In this document: positions 9,710 to 19,461 of the stretch, one piece after another
How positions within the stretch are numbered: the stretch's first letter is position 1
How the letters are laid out: the number at the start of each line of letters is the position of its first letter
Assembly: GCF_003031675.1 (NCBI RefSeq)
Contig: NZ_PYWX01000061.1
Coordinates: 124,001 to 188,000 of the forward strand
DNA: 64,000 nt
DNA from: Pseudomonas palleroniana
Lineage (GTDB): Bacteria > Pseudomonadota > Gammaproteobacteria > Pseudomonadales > Pseudomonadaceae
Reading direction: 5' to 3'
Translations under genes and position numbers: made by a program
The notes under the pieces: model-generated
Databases searched by the model: none
Seen by the model: only the letters and a program-made list of their open reading frames with translations
Told to the model about the DNA's origin: nothing

Positions 9710-10004
9710 GAAGTAAACCTATAACAAGTGATCCTTTCTATCGCATAAGCCAACCGGGTACTGTTGACCAAAGTGTCATGAAGCCAAGCAAAACCTGGGC
9801 TTTTGGCGGGGCTTGTATTTTCTGTCTTAGTTGGCGTAGAGTTTGGTTACTGTGTTTGCATGGGTCGCTTTGAACCTGGACCTGGGCAGTAGCCAAAGTT
9901 TGCTACAACCCGTTCGACGTCTCTTACTTTCCTGCAACTCAGCCCAGTACTCTTTCATGTGAAAGGGGCTGTCATTAATTTTTAGCGTCAAAGGAAAGAA
10001 GAAA

Positions 10005-10217
10005 ATGTCAGATCGTCAGAGCGGCACCGTCAAGTGGTTTAACGACGAAAAAGGGTTTGGTTTTATCACTCCAGAAAGCGGTCCGGATCTGTTCGTGCAT
10101 TTCCGCGCTATCCAGGGGAACGGCTTCAAGAGCCTGAAAGAAGGCCAGAAAGTCACCTTCAAAGCCGTGCAGGGCCAGAAAGGCATGCAGGCTGATGAAG
10201 TACAAGCAGAAGGCTGA
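10005..10217 (+). CDS. Cold-shock protein, CspA family
   Basis: A 70-residue single cold-shock domain that binds single-stranded RNA and DNA. RNP1 KGFGFI and RNP2 LFVHF are intact, and GTVKWFNDEKGFGFIT is characteristic. The ATG follows AAAGGAAAGAAG. It is monocistronic, with a long leader and a strong terminator, as usual for cold-shock genes whose expression is set by mRNA structure. Pseudomonads have several paralogues, so no symbol is given. Confidence 0.95.
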   Translation: MSDRQSGTVKWFNDEKGFGFITPESGPDLFVHFRAIQGNGFKSLKEGQKVTFKAVQGQKGMQADEVQAEG

Positions 10218-10230
10218 TCCTTCCTGCGAC

Positions 10231-10266
10231 AAAAAGCCCCTGATGGTGACATCAGGGGCTTTTTTA
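10231..10266 (+). terminator. Rho-independent terminator of the cold-shock gene
   Basis: AGCCCCTGATG-GTGA-CATCAGGGGCT forms a perfect 11-bp stem with a four-base loop, followed by six T on the plus strand. Confidence 0.92.
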
Positions 10267-10312
10267 TGCGCGTTTGTTCGTAGAATGGCTTTTTTATCTT
10301 GAGAGCCCTGCC

Positions 10313-10801
10313 ATGTCCAAACCCCTGCTGAGTCCCCAAGGCGAATTCCCCGCCGTTGGCCTGGGCCGTCGACTGGCAGCAATCTTCTATGACTTCCTGC
10401 TGTGCACCGCCTTGCTGATCGTTACGGCGTTTATCTACAAGCTGGTGTGGATCGCCTTTATCGGCGAAGCCAGGATGCGCACCCTCACCGAGTCCGGGGC
10501 ACTGGACGGTGACCCGTTGCTGTCGACCCTTCTGTTCTTTGTGCTGTTTGGGTTCTTCGCCAAGTTCTGGACCCATTCGGGGCAAACCCTGGGCATGCAG
10601 GTGTGGGGCGTGCGCGTACAGAACGCCGACGGCTCACGCATCAGCCTGTGGCAGGCGCTGCTGCGCTTTGTGGTCGCGATTGCTTCGTGGTTGTGCGTGG
10701 GGCTGGGGTTTGTCTGGTCGCTGTTCGACAAGCGTAAACGCAGCTGGCATGACATCTATTCGGATACGCAGTTGGTGCGAATCCCGAAGCAAAAGAAATA
10801 A
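10313..10801 (+). CDS. RDD family membrane protein
   Basis: A 162-residue inner-membrane protein with the RDD motif early (GLGRRLAAIFYDFLL) and about three hydrophobic helices. The second half has the RDD-family phrase GMQVWGVRVQNADG. ATG 10313 is preferred to a start 39 bases upstream because that extension overlaps the flank of the terminator and lacks a site. Members are thought to take part in small-molecule or ion transport, but no substrate can be given here. Confidence 0.85.
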   Translation: MSKPLLSPQGEFPAVGLGRRLAAIFYDFLLCTALLIVTAFIYKLVWIAFIGEARMRTLTESGALDGDPLLSTLLFFVLFGFFAKFWTHSGQTLGMQVWGVRVQNADGSRISLWQALLRFVVAIASWLCVGLGFVWSLFDKRKRSWHDIYSDTQLVRIPKQKK

Positions 10802-10820
10802 TCCCAGGGACACCTATCAA

Positions 10821-10849
10821 CTGTGGGAGGGGCAAGTCCCCTCCCACAG
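10821..10849. repeat. Collapsed REP palindrome between convergent genes
   Basis: CTGTGGGAGGGG-CAAG-TCCCCTCCCACAG is a compact palindrome built from the ends of the REPIN family, with the central spacer lost. It lies between the convergent RDD gene and nadA and may serve as a terminator or barrier in both directions. Confidence 0.75.
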
Positions 10850-10865
10850 TTTGACCCGACTCAAG

Positions 10866-11924
10866 TCAGGCGTTACCGGCCAGTTTGAGACGCGCTGCCT
10901 GGGTGAAATCCAGCATGCGCTTGAGCGGCCGCACGGCCTGCGGGATCACCGAAGGCTCGACGAAGATCTCATTGCTGCCCTCACGCAGGCATTGCAGCGT
11001 GCGTTCCAGCGTGTTCATCGCCATCCATGGGCAGTGTGCGCAACTACGGCACGCGGCACCGTTGCCGGCGGTAGGCGCTTCGACAAAGACCTTGTCCGGG
11101 CACAGCTGCTGCATCTTGTAGAAGATGCCGCGGTCGGTGGCGACGATAAAGGTCTTGTTCGGCAAACGCTGGGCAGCGGCAATCAGTTGGCTGGTCGATC
11201 CCACGGCGTCGGCCAGCTCGATCACCGACGTCGGCGACTCCGGGTGCACCAGGATGGCGGCATCCGGGTACAACGCCTTCATGTCCTCCAATTGCTTGGA
11301 CTTGAACTCTTCGTGGACGATGCAGGCACCGTCCCACAGCAGCATGTCGGCCCCGGTCTGGCGCTGGATGTAGGTGCCCAGGTGCTTGTCCGGCCCCCAG
11401 ATGATCGTCTCGCCGTTGTCCATCAGGCTTTCGACGATTTCCAGCGCGCAACTTGAAGTCACGACCCAGTCCGCCCGGGCCTTGACCGCCGCCGAGGTGT
11501 TGGCATACACCACCACGGTGCGCTCGGGATGCTGATCGCAGAACGCCGAAAACTCATCCACCGGGCAGCCCAGGTCCAGGGAGCACGTGGCTTCCAGGGT
11601 CGGCATGAGAATGCGCTTTTCAGGGGTGAGGATTTTCGCGGTCTCACCCATGAAACGCACACCGGCGACCAGTACGGTCTTGGCCGGGTGAGCGGCGCCG
11701 AAGCGGGCCATTTCCAGGGAGTCGGAAACGCAGCCACCGGTTTCTTCGGCCAAGGCCTGAATCACCGGATCACAATAGAAGTGGGCAACCAGCACCGCGT
11801 CTTGAGCTTTAAGCTCAGCGGCGATGGCGGTTCGCAGGCTCGCCTCTTCATCGGCGCTAAGGGCCTTGGGCTGCTTGGCGTCGAGGTGGGCTTGAACCAG
11901 TAGGCGTTCGGAAATTTGCGTCAT
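10866..11924 (-). CDS. nadA: Quinolinate synthase A
   Basis: A 352-residue [4Fe-4S] enzyme condensing iminoaspartate with dihydroxyacetone phosphate to quinolinate in NAD synthesis. Typical stretches are AHFYCDPVIQALAEETGG, LDLGCPVDEFSAFC and CRSCAHCPWMAMN; the conserved cysteines of these blocks include the cluster ligands. The start MTQISERLLVQAHLD at 11924 is chosen over a start 102 bases further upstream because family members begin here. Confidence 0.96.
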   Translation of the reverse strand: MTQISERLLVQAHLDAKQPKALSADEEASLRTAIAAELKAQDAVLVAHFYCDPVIQALAEETGGCVSDSLEMARFGAAHPAKTVLVAGVRFMGETAKILTPEKRILMPTLEATCSLDLGCPVDEFSAFCDQHPERTVVVYANTSAAVKARADWVVTSSCALEIVESLMDNGETIIWGPDKHLGTYIQRQTGADMLLWDGACIVHEEFKSKQLEDMKALYPDAAILVHPESPTSVIELADAVGSTSQLIAAAQRLPNKTFIVATDRGIFYKMQQLCPDKVFVEAPTAGNGAACRSCAHCPWMAMNTLERTLQCLREGSNEIFVEPSVIPQAVRPLKRMLDFTQAARLKLAGNA

Positions 11925-12085
11925 GTTCGCAAGACCTGCAGGCGCAGTTGCGCGAAAGTCGAGTGTACCACCGGCTCTGGAGCCCTTCGGGCACCGCCGG
12001 ACGAAGTGATTGTATTCATCAAGCACGGGTGAAGCTGCGCAAGGCTACAGAATATCCAATGGATTCAAAAGCCTAATCTGGCTTT

Positions 12086-12385
12086 CTAAAGGCGCGCCTG
12101 TCGGGCAATAACGGCGGGGCCATCCTGCAGCAGAATCGAGTCTTGCAGACTGGCCGGGATTTCCTGGGATTTTTTGCCGGCCCGGGCCGCATGCTCAAGC
12201 AGCGTCAGGTAATCGCGCCTGGACGAACCTCCGAAATTGACAGCGCGGGCGGCAACATTGACGCAAAAGAGCCATGTCCAAACTGGCTGATTGCCGTAGC
12301 CCTGCTCAGAAGCGGCAAGCAGTGGGTCAGCACACTGCCGATAAACGCGGCGATTAAGATGATTCAACGCAACAATCAAAACCAC
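12086..12385 (-). CDS. Hypothetical protein upstream of nadA
   Basis: A 99-codon frame in the same direction as nadA. The protein-like stretch GYGNQPVWTWLFCVNVAARA and the charged C-terminus are what one expects of a real small protein, and the frame is better than the overlapping plus-strand one. I do not recognise the family. The start is uncertain, since no good ribosome site stands before the first ATG. Confidence 0.45.
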   Translation of the reverse strand: MVLIVALNHLNRRVYRQCADPLLAASEQGYGNQPVWTWLFCVNVAARAVNFGGSSRRDYLTLLEHAARAGKKSQEIPASLQDSILLQDGPAVIARQARL

Positions 12386-12626
12386 CCCGCAAGCTACTTC
12401 CCGCCAGACTCACCCGAGAACAAGGACCAAAAAGGCATAAACCCAGCCTGAGCGCACCAAAACTGTGCGATTTTTTACTAAATAACGCGGCATTCCTCAC
12501 GTTTTTTGCAATAAATCCTACAACCCATGTAACAATTCGTTTAATGATGGCTCAAGTATGGCAAGTCCCCCGGCTTCACGATTTGGCTCAGGGGCATCGT
12601 TTGTGTGATTACGTTAAGGAAGTCGA

Positions 12627-14339
12627 GTGCCGAGTCAGCCCTCAACCGAACGCCTGTGGGGTATCCAGAAACTGGGCATCGCCCTGCTCTGCCTGTGCGC
12701 GCTACCGGCAGGTGCCGCCGATGGGCCGCAGCCCGATCTGGAAGCCCTGCGTTTGCAGCAACAACAACAGCGCGATCTGCAGCAATTACAACTGGAGCAG
12801 CGCCAGCGCCAACTGCAACGCGGCAGTTTCGCTCCCGCCGTGGCCACGCCGGCCTTGCCTGCGGCCGCCAAAGATGAGCGTTGCTGGCCCCTGAGCGGCA
12901 CGCGCCTGGCTGGTGTCACCTTGTTCAGCAAGGCGCAGTTGAACAAACGCATCGAACCCTACGTGGCCCCCTGCATGGGCGTCGCCCAGATCAACCGCCT
13001 GTTGGCCGAGATTACCCGCCTGTATGTCGACGCCGGCTACATCGCCAGTCGTCCGTACCTGGTCAGTAAGCCGACCGCCGGCCAGCCGCTGGCGATTCAC
13101 GTCGAAGAAGGCTACCTCGAAGCCATCGAACTGGCCGACCAGAGCCTGCCGGTGTCGCTGGGCGGAGCATTCCCCGGCATGCTGGGCAAGCCGCTGAACC
13201 TGCGCGACCTGGAACAGGGCCTGGACCAACTCAACCGCCTGCGCTCGGTCGACCTCACCGCCGACATCGCACCAGGCAGCGCGCCCGGCGCCTCGCGCAT
13301 CCTCCTGCGCCCACGCAGCAGCGCCTCGCGCTGGGCGCTGGGGCTTGGGCTGGATAACCTCGGCAGCGCCGGCACCGGGCGCGATCGCAACGCCGTCAAC
13401 CTGAACCTGGACAGCCCGCTGGAGCTCAACGACTCGCTCAACCTGAGCTTCAGCGACACCCTCAACCATGGCCCGCGCTACAGCCGCAGTCACAGTCTGT
13501 TTTATTCGATCCCCTACGGGTACTGGACCTACAGCCTGTTCGCCAGCCATGTCGAATACCGCTCGCCCTATACCGTCGGCCGCACGACGCTCTACAACGG
13601 CGGCCGCACCGATCAGGTCAGCCTGCGCAGCGACCGGGTGTTGTGGCGCGACCAAGGCCATCAACTCAGCGCCAACCTGCAATTGGCCTACAAGGACGTG
13701 GACAGCTACCTGCAAAAAGCCCATCTGGAGATTCAGAGCCCCACGCTGACCGTGGCCCAGGCCGGGGTGAACCTGTTCTGGCTCAACAGCGCCGTGTGGA
13801 ACCTCGACGTCAATTACGCCCAGGGCCTGACCTGGTTCGGCGCTGATCGTGACGCTGACTCAACACAGAAGAATCTGCCCAAGGCGCAATTTCACAAGTA
13901 CCGCGCCAACCTGACCCAATGGCGCAACGGCCAATGGGGCGGGCAACCGTGGCAGTGGCATAGCCAGTTGTCCGCGCAATACAGCCCCGACGCGTTGCCC
14001 GCTATTGAACAACTGCTGGGCACCGACGATTCGGCGGTACGTGGCTATCGCGAAAACAGTGCGTCCGGCGCCATCGGCGCGCTGTGGCGCAACACCCTGA
14101 GCCTGCCGCTCAACAACAACCTTCCAGTGAAGATCACCCCGCGACTTGGCCTCGACAACGGCTGGGTCAAGCGCGAACACGGTGCCCCGGGCCAACGCCT
14201 GAGCGGTGCCAGTGCCGGGCTCAACCTGAGCTGGAAGAACGTACAGCTCGACTTCGATTACCAACGCAGCCTCAACACACCCGCAGGTTTCGGCCAGGAG
14301 CCCGAAGTCTGGCTGACACGCCTCAGCCTGCAGATTTAA
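12627..14339 (+). CDS. Two-partner secretion transporter TpsB (ShlB/FhaC/HecB family)
   Basis: A 570-residue Omp85-superfamily outer-membrane transporter that exports its TpsA partner. It has a signal peptide ending near LPAGAA (about residue 31), a Gln/Leu-rich H1 plug helix (about 42-66), POTRA domains (about 90-240) and a C-terminal beta barrel ending in VWLTRLSLQI with the terminal aromatic/hydrophobic pattern. The start is GTG, six bases after TAAGGA. The TpsA gene follows about 100 bases downstream, so this is a tpsB-tpsA operon. No Pho box or other operator is obvious upstream. Confidence 0.92.
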   Translation: MPSQPSTERLWGIQKLGIALLCLCALPAGAADGPQPDLEALRLQQQQQRDLQQLQLEQRQRQLQRGSFAPAVATPALPAAAKDERCWPLSGTRLAGVTLFSKAQLNKRIEPYVAPCMGVAQINRLLAEITRLYVDAGYIASRPYLVSKPTAGQPLAIHVEEGYLEAIELADQSLPVSLGGAFPGMLGKPLNLRDLEQGLDQLNRLRSVDLTADIAPGSAPGASRILLRPRSSASRWALGLGLDNLGSAGTGRDRNAVNLNLDSPLELNDSLNLSFSDTLNHGPRYSRSHSLFYSIPYGYWTYSLFASHVEYRSPYTVGRTTLYNGGRTDQVSLRSDRVLWRDQGHQLSANLQLAYKDVDSYLQKAHLEIQSPTLTVAQAGVNLFWLNSAVWNLDVNYAQGLTWFGADRDADSTQKNLPKAQFHKYRANLTQWRNGQWGGQPWQWHSQLSAQYSPDALPAIEQLLGTDDSAVRGYRENSASGAIGALWRNTLSLPLNNNLPVKITPRLGLDNGWVKREHGAPGQRLSGASAGLNLSWKNVQLDFDYQRSLNTPAGFGQEPEVWLTRLSLQI

Positions 14340-14438
14340 CCCGGATCAGCCTGAAACAACCGCTGTACCTGACCACCACAGTGACGTTGCAACGAACAAC
14401 GCACGTTGCGGATCAGCCAACACAGAGCGAAATTTTAT

Positions 14439-17400
14439 ATGCCCAATGACACCCCCGCGTTTCACCTCTCACCCCAGGGCAAACTGCGCTGGGCCATCGC
14501 CAGCCTGTTCCTGCTACCCCAACTGGTACTGGCCGGTGGCGTGATCGTCGCCGAAGGGCCCGGCGGTACACCGCAACTGCAAAACCAGGGCGGCGTGCCG
14601 ATCGTCAACATCGTCGCACCGAATGCCGGCGGCCTGTCGCATAACCAGTTCCTGGACTACAACGTCGACCGCCAGGGCCTGGTGTTGAACAATGCCTTGC
14701 AGGCCGGCCAATCCCAGCTCGCCGGGCAGTTGGCGGCCAACCCGCAGTTCCAGGGCCGGGCGGCCAGCGTGATCCTCAATGAAGTGATCAGCCGCAACGC
14801 CTCGAACCTCAACGGCGCCCAGGAAATTTTCGGCCACGCCGCCGATTACGTGCTGGCCAACCCGAACGGTATTTCCGTGAATGGCGGCAGTTTCATCAAC
14901 ACCCCGAATGCCAACCTGGTGGTGGGCCACCCAGAACTCAACGACGGCAAACTGCAAGCCCTGAGCACCCGCGACGCCCACGGCCAACTGACGGTGCACG
15001 GCCAGGGCCTGCAAAACCGCGAAGGCTCGATCAACCTGATCGCGCCGCGCATTGACAGCGACGGTCGCCTCAGCGCCCGTGACCAATTGAACCTGACGGT
15101 CGGCCGCAACCAGGTCGACTTCGCCAGTGGGCAAGTCCGCCAGGTGGACCCGGCCGGCAAGGCCCAGGACCAGCGTATCGACGCCAGCCTGTTCGGTGCG
15201 ATGCAGGCCGGGCGCATCAATATCATCAGCACCGCCGAAGGCGCGGGCGTGCGGGTGGGTGGGGTGCAAGTGCAAGGCCGCGACGGTGTGAAGATCAGCT
15301 CGGCCGGCGACCTCGATATCAGCGGGCAGGTCCACGCCAACAGCCTCGACGCTACCCGTGCCGGCGTGCAGAGTCATCAGGGCGATGTGGACGTGCAGGC
15401 GACCCGGGACTTGAGCCTGGCCGCCGCCGATGTCGGCGGGCGTAATGTCAAACTCGATGCCGGACGCAACCTGACCCTCAGCAGCCTGGAAAGCCGCAAG
15501 CTCCAGCAAAAGCGTGAGCAGTGGGACAACAGCAACTTCCTGTTCACCTACGAAACCTACGACCGCACCACCACCGACAACGACTCGCGCCAGCACGGCA
15601 ATAACGTCGTCGCCCAGCAGGATGCTGCGCTGTCGTCCGGCGCCACCACCCAGATCAACGCCAGCCATGTGAACGCAGGGGCGGACTTGCGCGTCAACAG
15701 CGGCGCCGACCTGCAGGTGAATGCCGCCACCGAAACCCACGAAACCACCGATCAAGGCAAACATCGCAAGCACCTGTGGACAGCCAACTGGGACAAGTCC
15801 ACCCGCGAACAACGCAGCGTCACCAGCAACCTCAAGGCCGGCAAGGCGCTGGAACTGAACAGCCAACAGACCCTGCAATTGCAAGGCGCCGAGCTGAAAA
15901 CCCCTGGCGACATTCAATTGGCCGCCCGCCACGTGGCTATCACCAGCGCCAGCCGCACCCAGAGCAGCAGCGACAATGCGTACTCCGGCGACCTAGTCGG
16001 CGGCAGCTTCTTCGGCCAGAACGGCGATGGCAACCAAGGCAAGACCTTGAACACCGCGAGCCAGGTGAATGCCGACGGCAAGTTGATCGTCAAGGCGGAC
16101 GACGTCCGCATCAGTGGCAGCCAGGCGCGGGGCGGCAAACAGGCCAGTGTCATCAGTGACAAGGGCTCGCTGGTGATCGACGGCGTACAGAACACCTCCC
16201 ACGACAATCGCTACAGCAACGACAGCAAGTTCTTCGGTATCTCCAAAGATGAAAGCCGCAAGAACCTCAAGGACAGCACGGTCGTCGCCAGCCACCTGCG
16301 CTCGGACAGCAACCTGAAGCTGCAAAGCGCCAAGGACATCGAAGTCAGCGGCTCAAAAGTCTCGGCCGCCGCTGAACTGCAGGCCGATGCCAAGGGTGAT
16401 ATCAAGATCGCGTCGGCTGAAAATACCGCCCACGACACAACCGACACGCACACGCGCGGTTTTGCTGCTTACGCCAAGGAAACGGCCCCTGGCACCCGCC
16501 AGTACCGGGCGGGCGTGAACTATGCAGACCAGCAGCAAACCCGCAAGACCGACACCACCCGGCAGCAGGCGTCCAGCCTCAGCGGCGACAGCCTGGTCGT
16601 GACGGCCGGGGGCGATGTGAGCATCAAGGGTTCGGACCTCAAGGCCACCGACGGCGATGCAACCTTGAGCGGTAAAAATGTCGAACTGTTGGCGACCGAC
16701 GACACCGTCCACAGCGACACGGACAAGACCACCCTCGGCGGTGGCGTCTACTACACCGGCGGCCTGGACAGAGCCGGTAACGGCGCACAGTTCAGCCATC
16801 AAAGCAGCCATGACACCCGCAGCACGACCACGGCGCAAACCAGCAGCCTGACGGCGACGGGCAAACTGACCGTCAACGCCGGCAACACCCTCACCAGCCA
16901 GGGCGCACAGGTCAAGGCCGGTTCCGAGTTGCAGGTCAACGCCGGCCAGGTCGATAACCAGGCGGCGCACAACAGCCAGACCAGCACCCACAAGGAGAAT
17001 GGCTGGACAGCCGACATCGGCGCCAATCTCGAATACCGAGGCCTCACCCGGCCAATCGAAAAAGCCGTCGAAGGGGTAGCCCAGGCCAAATTCCATCAGC
17101 CTGGCCTGCTGGATGCGCTCGAACAACCCAACGTCGGGCTGGATGTGGAAGTCGGCCATACCCACAAGACCGGCACACAGCAGGACAGCACAGCGGTGGT
17201 CAGCCAGTTCAGTGGCGGTGCGGTGCAGGTCAACGTCGCGGGTAAATTGCAGGATGAAGGTACTCAATACCAGACCACCCAGGGCGCGCTGAAGATCCAG
17301 GCTGACGAGCATGTCGCCACGGCGGCGACCGATACCCACAGCAATAGCGAGCAGGGTGTAGACGCCAAGGTTGGCGTACGGGTCTATACCACCACCGGTG

Positions 17401-19382
17401 AAGACCTGAACGTGCGAGGCAGCGGCAGTGGCGGCAGCAGCGATGTGCGCGAATCGCGCAGCACAGCGGTGGTTGGCAGCTACGTCGCCACTCAAGGCGT
17501 TAACATCGAGGCCAAGGGCGACGCGCGGTATGCAGGCAGTCAATTCGATGGCGGCCAGGCGGGCGTCAACCTCAAGACGGGCGGTGAATTGGCGCTGAAT
17601 CAGGCCAACGACAGCCAACGTACAGCCAGCAACAGCCTGCGCGGCAGTGGTTCGCTGACGGTCGGCACGGCGCCAGGCACCAGCGGTACCAACGTCAACC
17701 TCGGTGCCGGCGTGCAACTGGACCACAAACAGCTGGACACGCAGGACAGCCAGGCCCGGGTTGCAACGATTCAGGGCAGCGGTCCGATCCAACTCAGCAG
17801 CGCCGGCGACATGACCCTGCAAGGCACCCGGATCGGTAGCAGCACCGATAAAACCGGCGACATCAGCCTCAGTGCCGGCGGCAAGCTGGACCTGCAAGCC
17901 GCCACCCACACCCATCTGAGCCATGGCAACAACCTGGGCGGCGGCCTGACCGTCGGCGCCGGCAAGACCAGCAGCGCCGAAAGCAGCAGCACGACCGGCA
18001 GCCTGAGCGCCAATTTCAACCTGGGCAAGGTGGCGGAAAATGATAGCGGCGTGAGCGTCGGGCAGTTGCACAGCAACGGCAATGTCGCCCTGCACAGTGG
18101 CGCCGACGCAACCGATGCCATCCACTTGCAAGGCACTCAGGTGACGGCGGCCAGCGTCAATCTCACTGCGCAAAACGGCGGCATCCTGCAAGAGTCGGCG
18201 CAATCCACGCAGGCCCACAACAGTTGGGGCGTGGCCCTGGGCGCGGGCGGCAGTGGCGGAACAACCACCTTGGCCGATGCCGGTGAGCACGACACCCCCA
18301 AGACCCAGCACGGCATCAATGCGCGGGCCAAGGTCGACGTAGACCACCTGCAAGGCACCACGCAACACAACAGCCTGGTCAAGGCGGCTAACGTGGTCAT
18401 CGACAGTGCCGGTAATACCCGCCTGGCAGGGGCACGTATCGAAGCCGATCAGGTGAGTGGCAACGTGGGCGGCGACCTCATCGTCGAGAGCCGCAAGGAC
18501 CAGGTCAACAGCACCCAGGTGAATGTCGACGCCAAGCTCGATGTCGAGAAGAACCAGCCCGGCGTGGTCAACAAGCTGGCCAAGGCCACCGGCCCGCTCA
18601 AGGACAAGGTGCAGGCCAAGGCCGAAGGTGCGTTCGACAAGCACCGGGAGAAGCTCGAGAACGCAGTCGACAAAGGCGTCGACCACCTGGCGTCGGCCAA
18701 GGACAGTGTGGTCAACGCCAAGGAACGTTTGGCTGAAAAACTCACCCGCAGCGGCAGTTACGACGTCAACCCTGAGCCCCGCGGGGCCTTCGGCACTCGC
18801 GTGGACCAAGCCAAGGCCTACCTTGCCGACAAGAAGGATGCGTTGGGGACTCGCCTGTCCAGCTTCAAAGACAAGGTTTGGCCAAAAACCAGTGACAGCT
18901 ACACCGTCAGCGGCAAGAACACCACCGGCAGCTCGGTGGCTGATACCACGCAAAACGTGCTGTTCGGTGATAAGAGCGGCAACACCAACTACACCCCAAC
19001 GCTGAATCTGGACGTCAGCCATGTGGTCAAGGACAGCGTCGCTCAGGCATCGGGCATTCTCGGTACCCACGGCGTCAGCCTGCAGGTGAATGGCGATACT
19101 CGCCTCACAGGCAGCCGGATCAGCGCGCAGAACGGCATGGTCGATCTGGGGTGGTCCACGGTCACGGCGACAACCTTGGCAGGTAGCGACTATCGCGCCG
19201 ATCTCGGGCTGAATCTGTCGAAGTCACCGGTCAACCTGCTGTTGGGTGCCAAGGACGAACTGACGCAGAAACAGGACGACGCCACGCGCAAGGATCAGGC
19301 ATTCAACCTGGGGCCGCTGCGGGTCGGCGGGCACAGTGATAGCCAGGCGTTGCAGGCCGGGATTGATCAGGGCATCAACTAA
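14439..19382 (+). CDS. Filamentous haemagglutinin-like exoprotein TpsA
   Basis: A secreted protein of 1647 residues. The signal peptide ends at about residue 32 (FLLPQLVLA), followed by the TPS haemagglutination-activity domain with its ANPNGI motif, then a long beta-helix of haemagglutinin repeats. Residues about 1374-1486 form a Lys/Glu/Ala-rich helical segment before the beta pattern resumes. I see no cysteine, no VENN motif and no C-terminal toxin, and no immunity gene follows, so it is not a CDI effector; adhesion or biofilm is the likelier role. ATG 14439 is preferred to a TTG 33 bases upstream. A hairpin follows the stop, then pstS. Confidence 0.9.
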   Translation: MPNDTPAFHLSPQGKLRWAIASLFLLPQLVLAGGVIVAEGPGGTPQLQNQGGVPIVNIVAPNAGGLSHNQFLDYNVDRQGLVLNNALQAGQSQLAGQLAANPQFQGRAASVILNEVISRNASNLNGAQEIFGHAADYVLANPNGISVNGGSFINTPNANLVVGHPELNDGKLQALSTRDAHGQLTVHGQGLQNREGSINLIAPRIDSDGRLSARDQLNLTVGRNQVDFASGQVRQVDPAGKAQDQRIDASLFGAMQAGRINIISTAEGAGVRVGGVQVQGRDGVKISSAGDLDISGQVHANSLDATRAGVQSHQGDVDVQATRDLSLAAADVGGRNVKLDAGRNLTLSSLESRKLQQKREQWDNSNFLFTYETYDRTTTDNDSRQHGNNVVAQQDAALSSGATTQINASHVNAGADLRVNSGADLQVNAATETHETTDQGKHRKHLWTANWDKSTREQRSVTSNLKAGKALELNSQQTLQLQGAELKTPGDIQLAARHVAITSASRTQSSSDNAYSGDLVGGSFFGQNGDGNQGKTLNTASQVNADGKLIVKADDVRISGSQARGGKQASVISDKGSLVIDGVQNTSHDNRYSNDSKFFGISKDESRKNLKDSTVVASHLRSDSNLKLQSAKDIEVSGSKVSAAAELQADAKGDIKIASAENTAHDTTDTHTRGFAAYAKETAPGTRQYRAGVNYADQQQTRKTDTTRQQASSLSGDSLVVTAGGDVSIKGSDLKATDGDATLSGKNVELLATDDTVHSDTDKTTLGGGVYYTGGLDRAGNGAQFSHQSSHDTRSTTTAQTSSLTATGKLTVNAGNTLTSQGAQVKAGSELQVNAGQVDNQAAHNSQTSTHKENGWTADIGANLEYRGLTRPIEKAVEGVAQAKFHQPGLLDALEQPNVGLDVEVGHTHKTGTQQDSTAVVSQFSGGAVQVNVAGKLQDEGTQYQTTQGALKIQADEHVATAATDTHSNSEQGVDAKVGVRVYTTTGEDLNVRGSGSGGSSDVRESRSTAVVGSYVATQGVNIEAKGDARYAGSQFDGGQAGVNLKTGGELALNQANDSQRTASNSLRGSGSLTVGTAPGTSGTNVNLGAGVQLDHKQLDTQDSQARVATIQGSGPIQLSSAGDMTLQGTRIGSSTDKTGDISLSAGGKLDLQAATHTHLSHGNNLGGGLTVGAGKTSSAESSSTTGSLSANFNLGKVAENDSGVSVGQLHSNGNVALHSGADATDAIHLQGTQVTAASVNLTAQNGGILQESAQSTQAHNSWGVALGAGGSGGTTTLADAGEHDTPKTQHGINARAKVDVDHLQGTTQHNSLVKAANVVIDSAGNTRLAGARIEADQVSGNVGGDLIVESRKDQVNSTQVNVDAKLDVEKNQPGVVNKLAKATGPLKDKVQAKAEGAFDKHREKLENAVDKGVDHLASAKDSVVNAKERLAEKLTRSGSYDVNPEPRGAFGTRVDQAKAYLADKKDALGTRLSSFKDKVWPKTSDSYTVSGKNTTGSSVADTTQNVLFGDKSGNTNYTPTLNLDVSHVVKDSVAQASGILGTHGVSLQVNGDTRLTGSRISAQNGMVDLGWSTVTATTLAGSDYRADLGLNLSKSPVNLLLGAKDELTQKQDDATRKDQAFNLGPLRVGGHSDSQALQAGIDQGIN

Positions 19383-19390
19383 GTAGCACT

Positions 19391-19446
19391 GCTTCGGTGG
19401 AAATGGGCAAGCCTGGCTCCACCGAAGCAAACATTTCTAAATGTTT
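19391..19446 (+). terminator. Tandem hairpins after tpsA
   Basis: GCTTCGGTGGA and TCCACCGAAGC form an 11-bp stem around a 16-base loop. It is followed at once by AAACATTT-CT-AAATGTTT, an AT-rich palindrome ending in a short T-rich run. Together they probably terminate the tpsBA transcript before the pst promoter. Confidence 0.6.
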
Positions 19447-19461
19447 CTTCATAAAGCCAAT

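Larger units (their letters stand above)
9615..10004. other. Intergenic region between gcvT and the cold-shock gene
   Basis: Apart from the two hairpins near its left end, this 390-base stretch has no open reading frame with a convincing ribosome site. It probably holds the promoter and long 5' leader of the cold-shock gene. A weak candidate promoter is TTGTAT at 9813 with TAGAGT at 9837. A small CTTTCATGTGAAAG hairpin lies about 45 bases before the start codon. Confidence 0.5.

Noticed and set aside
12143..12451. Plus-strand 102-codon frame before tpsB
   Set aside because: It overlaps a more protein-like minus-strand frame and has no ribosome site.
16353..19070. 905-codon frame on the minus strand
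   Set aside because: Antisense to tpsA, which has a signal peptide, a TPS domain and repeats in the plus frame.
12627..19382. Contact-dependent inhibition (CDI) locus
   Set aside because: TpsA has no VENN motif or toxin end, and no immunity gene follows.
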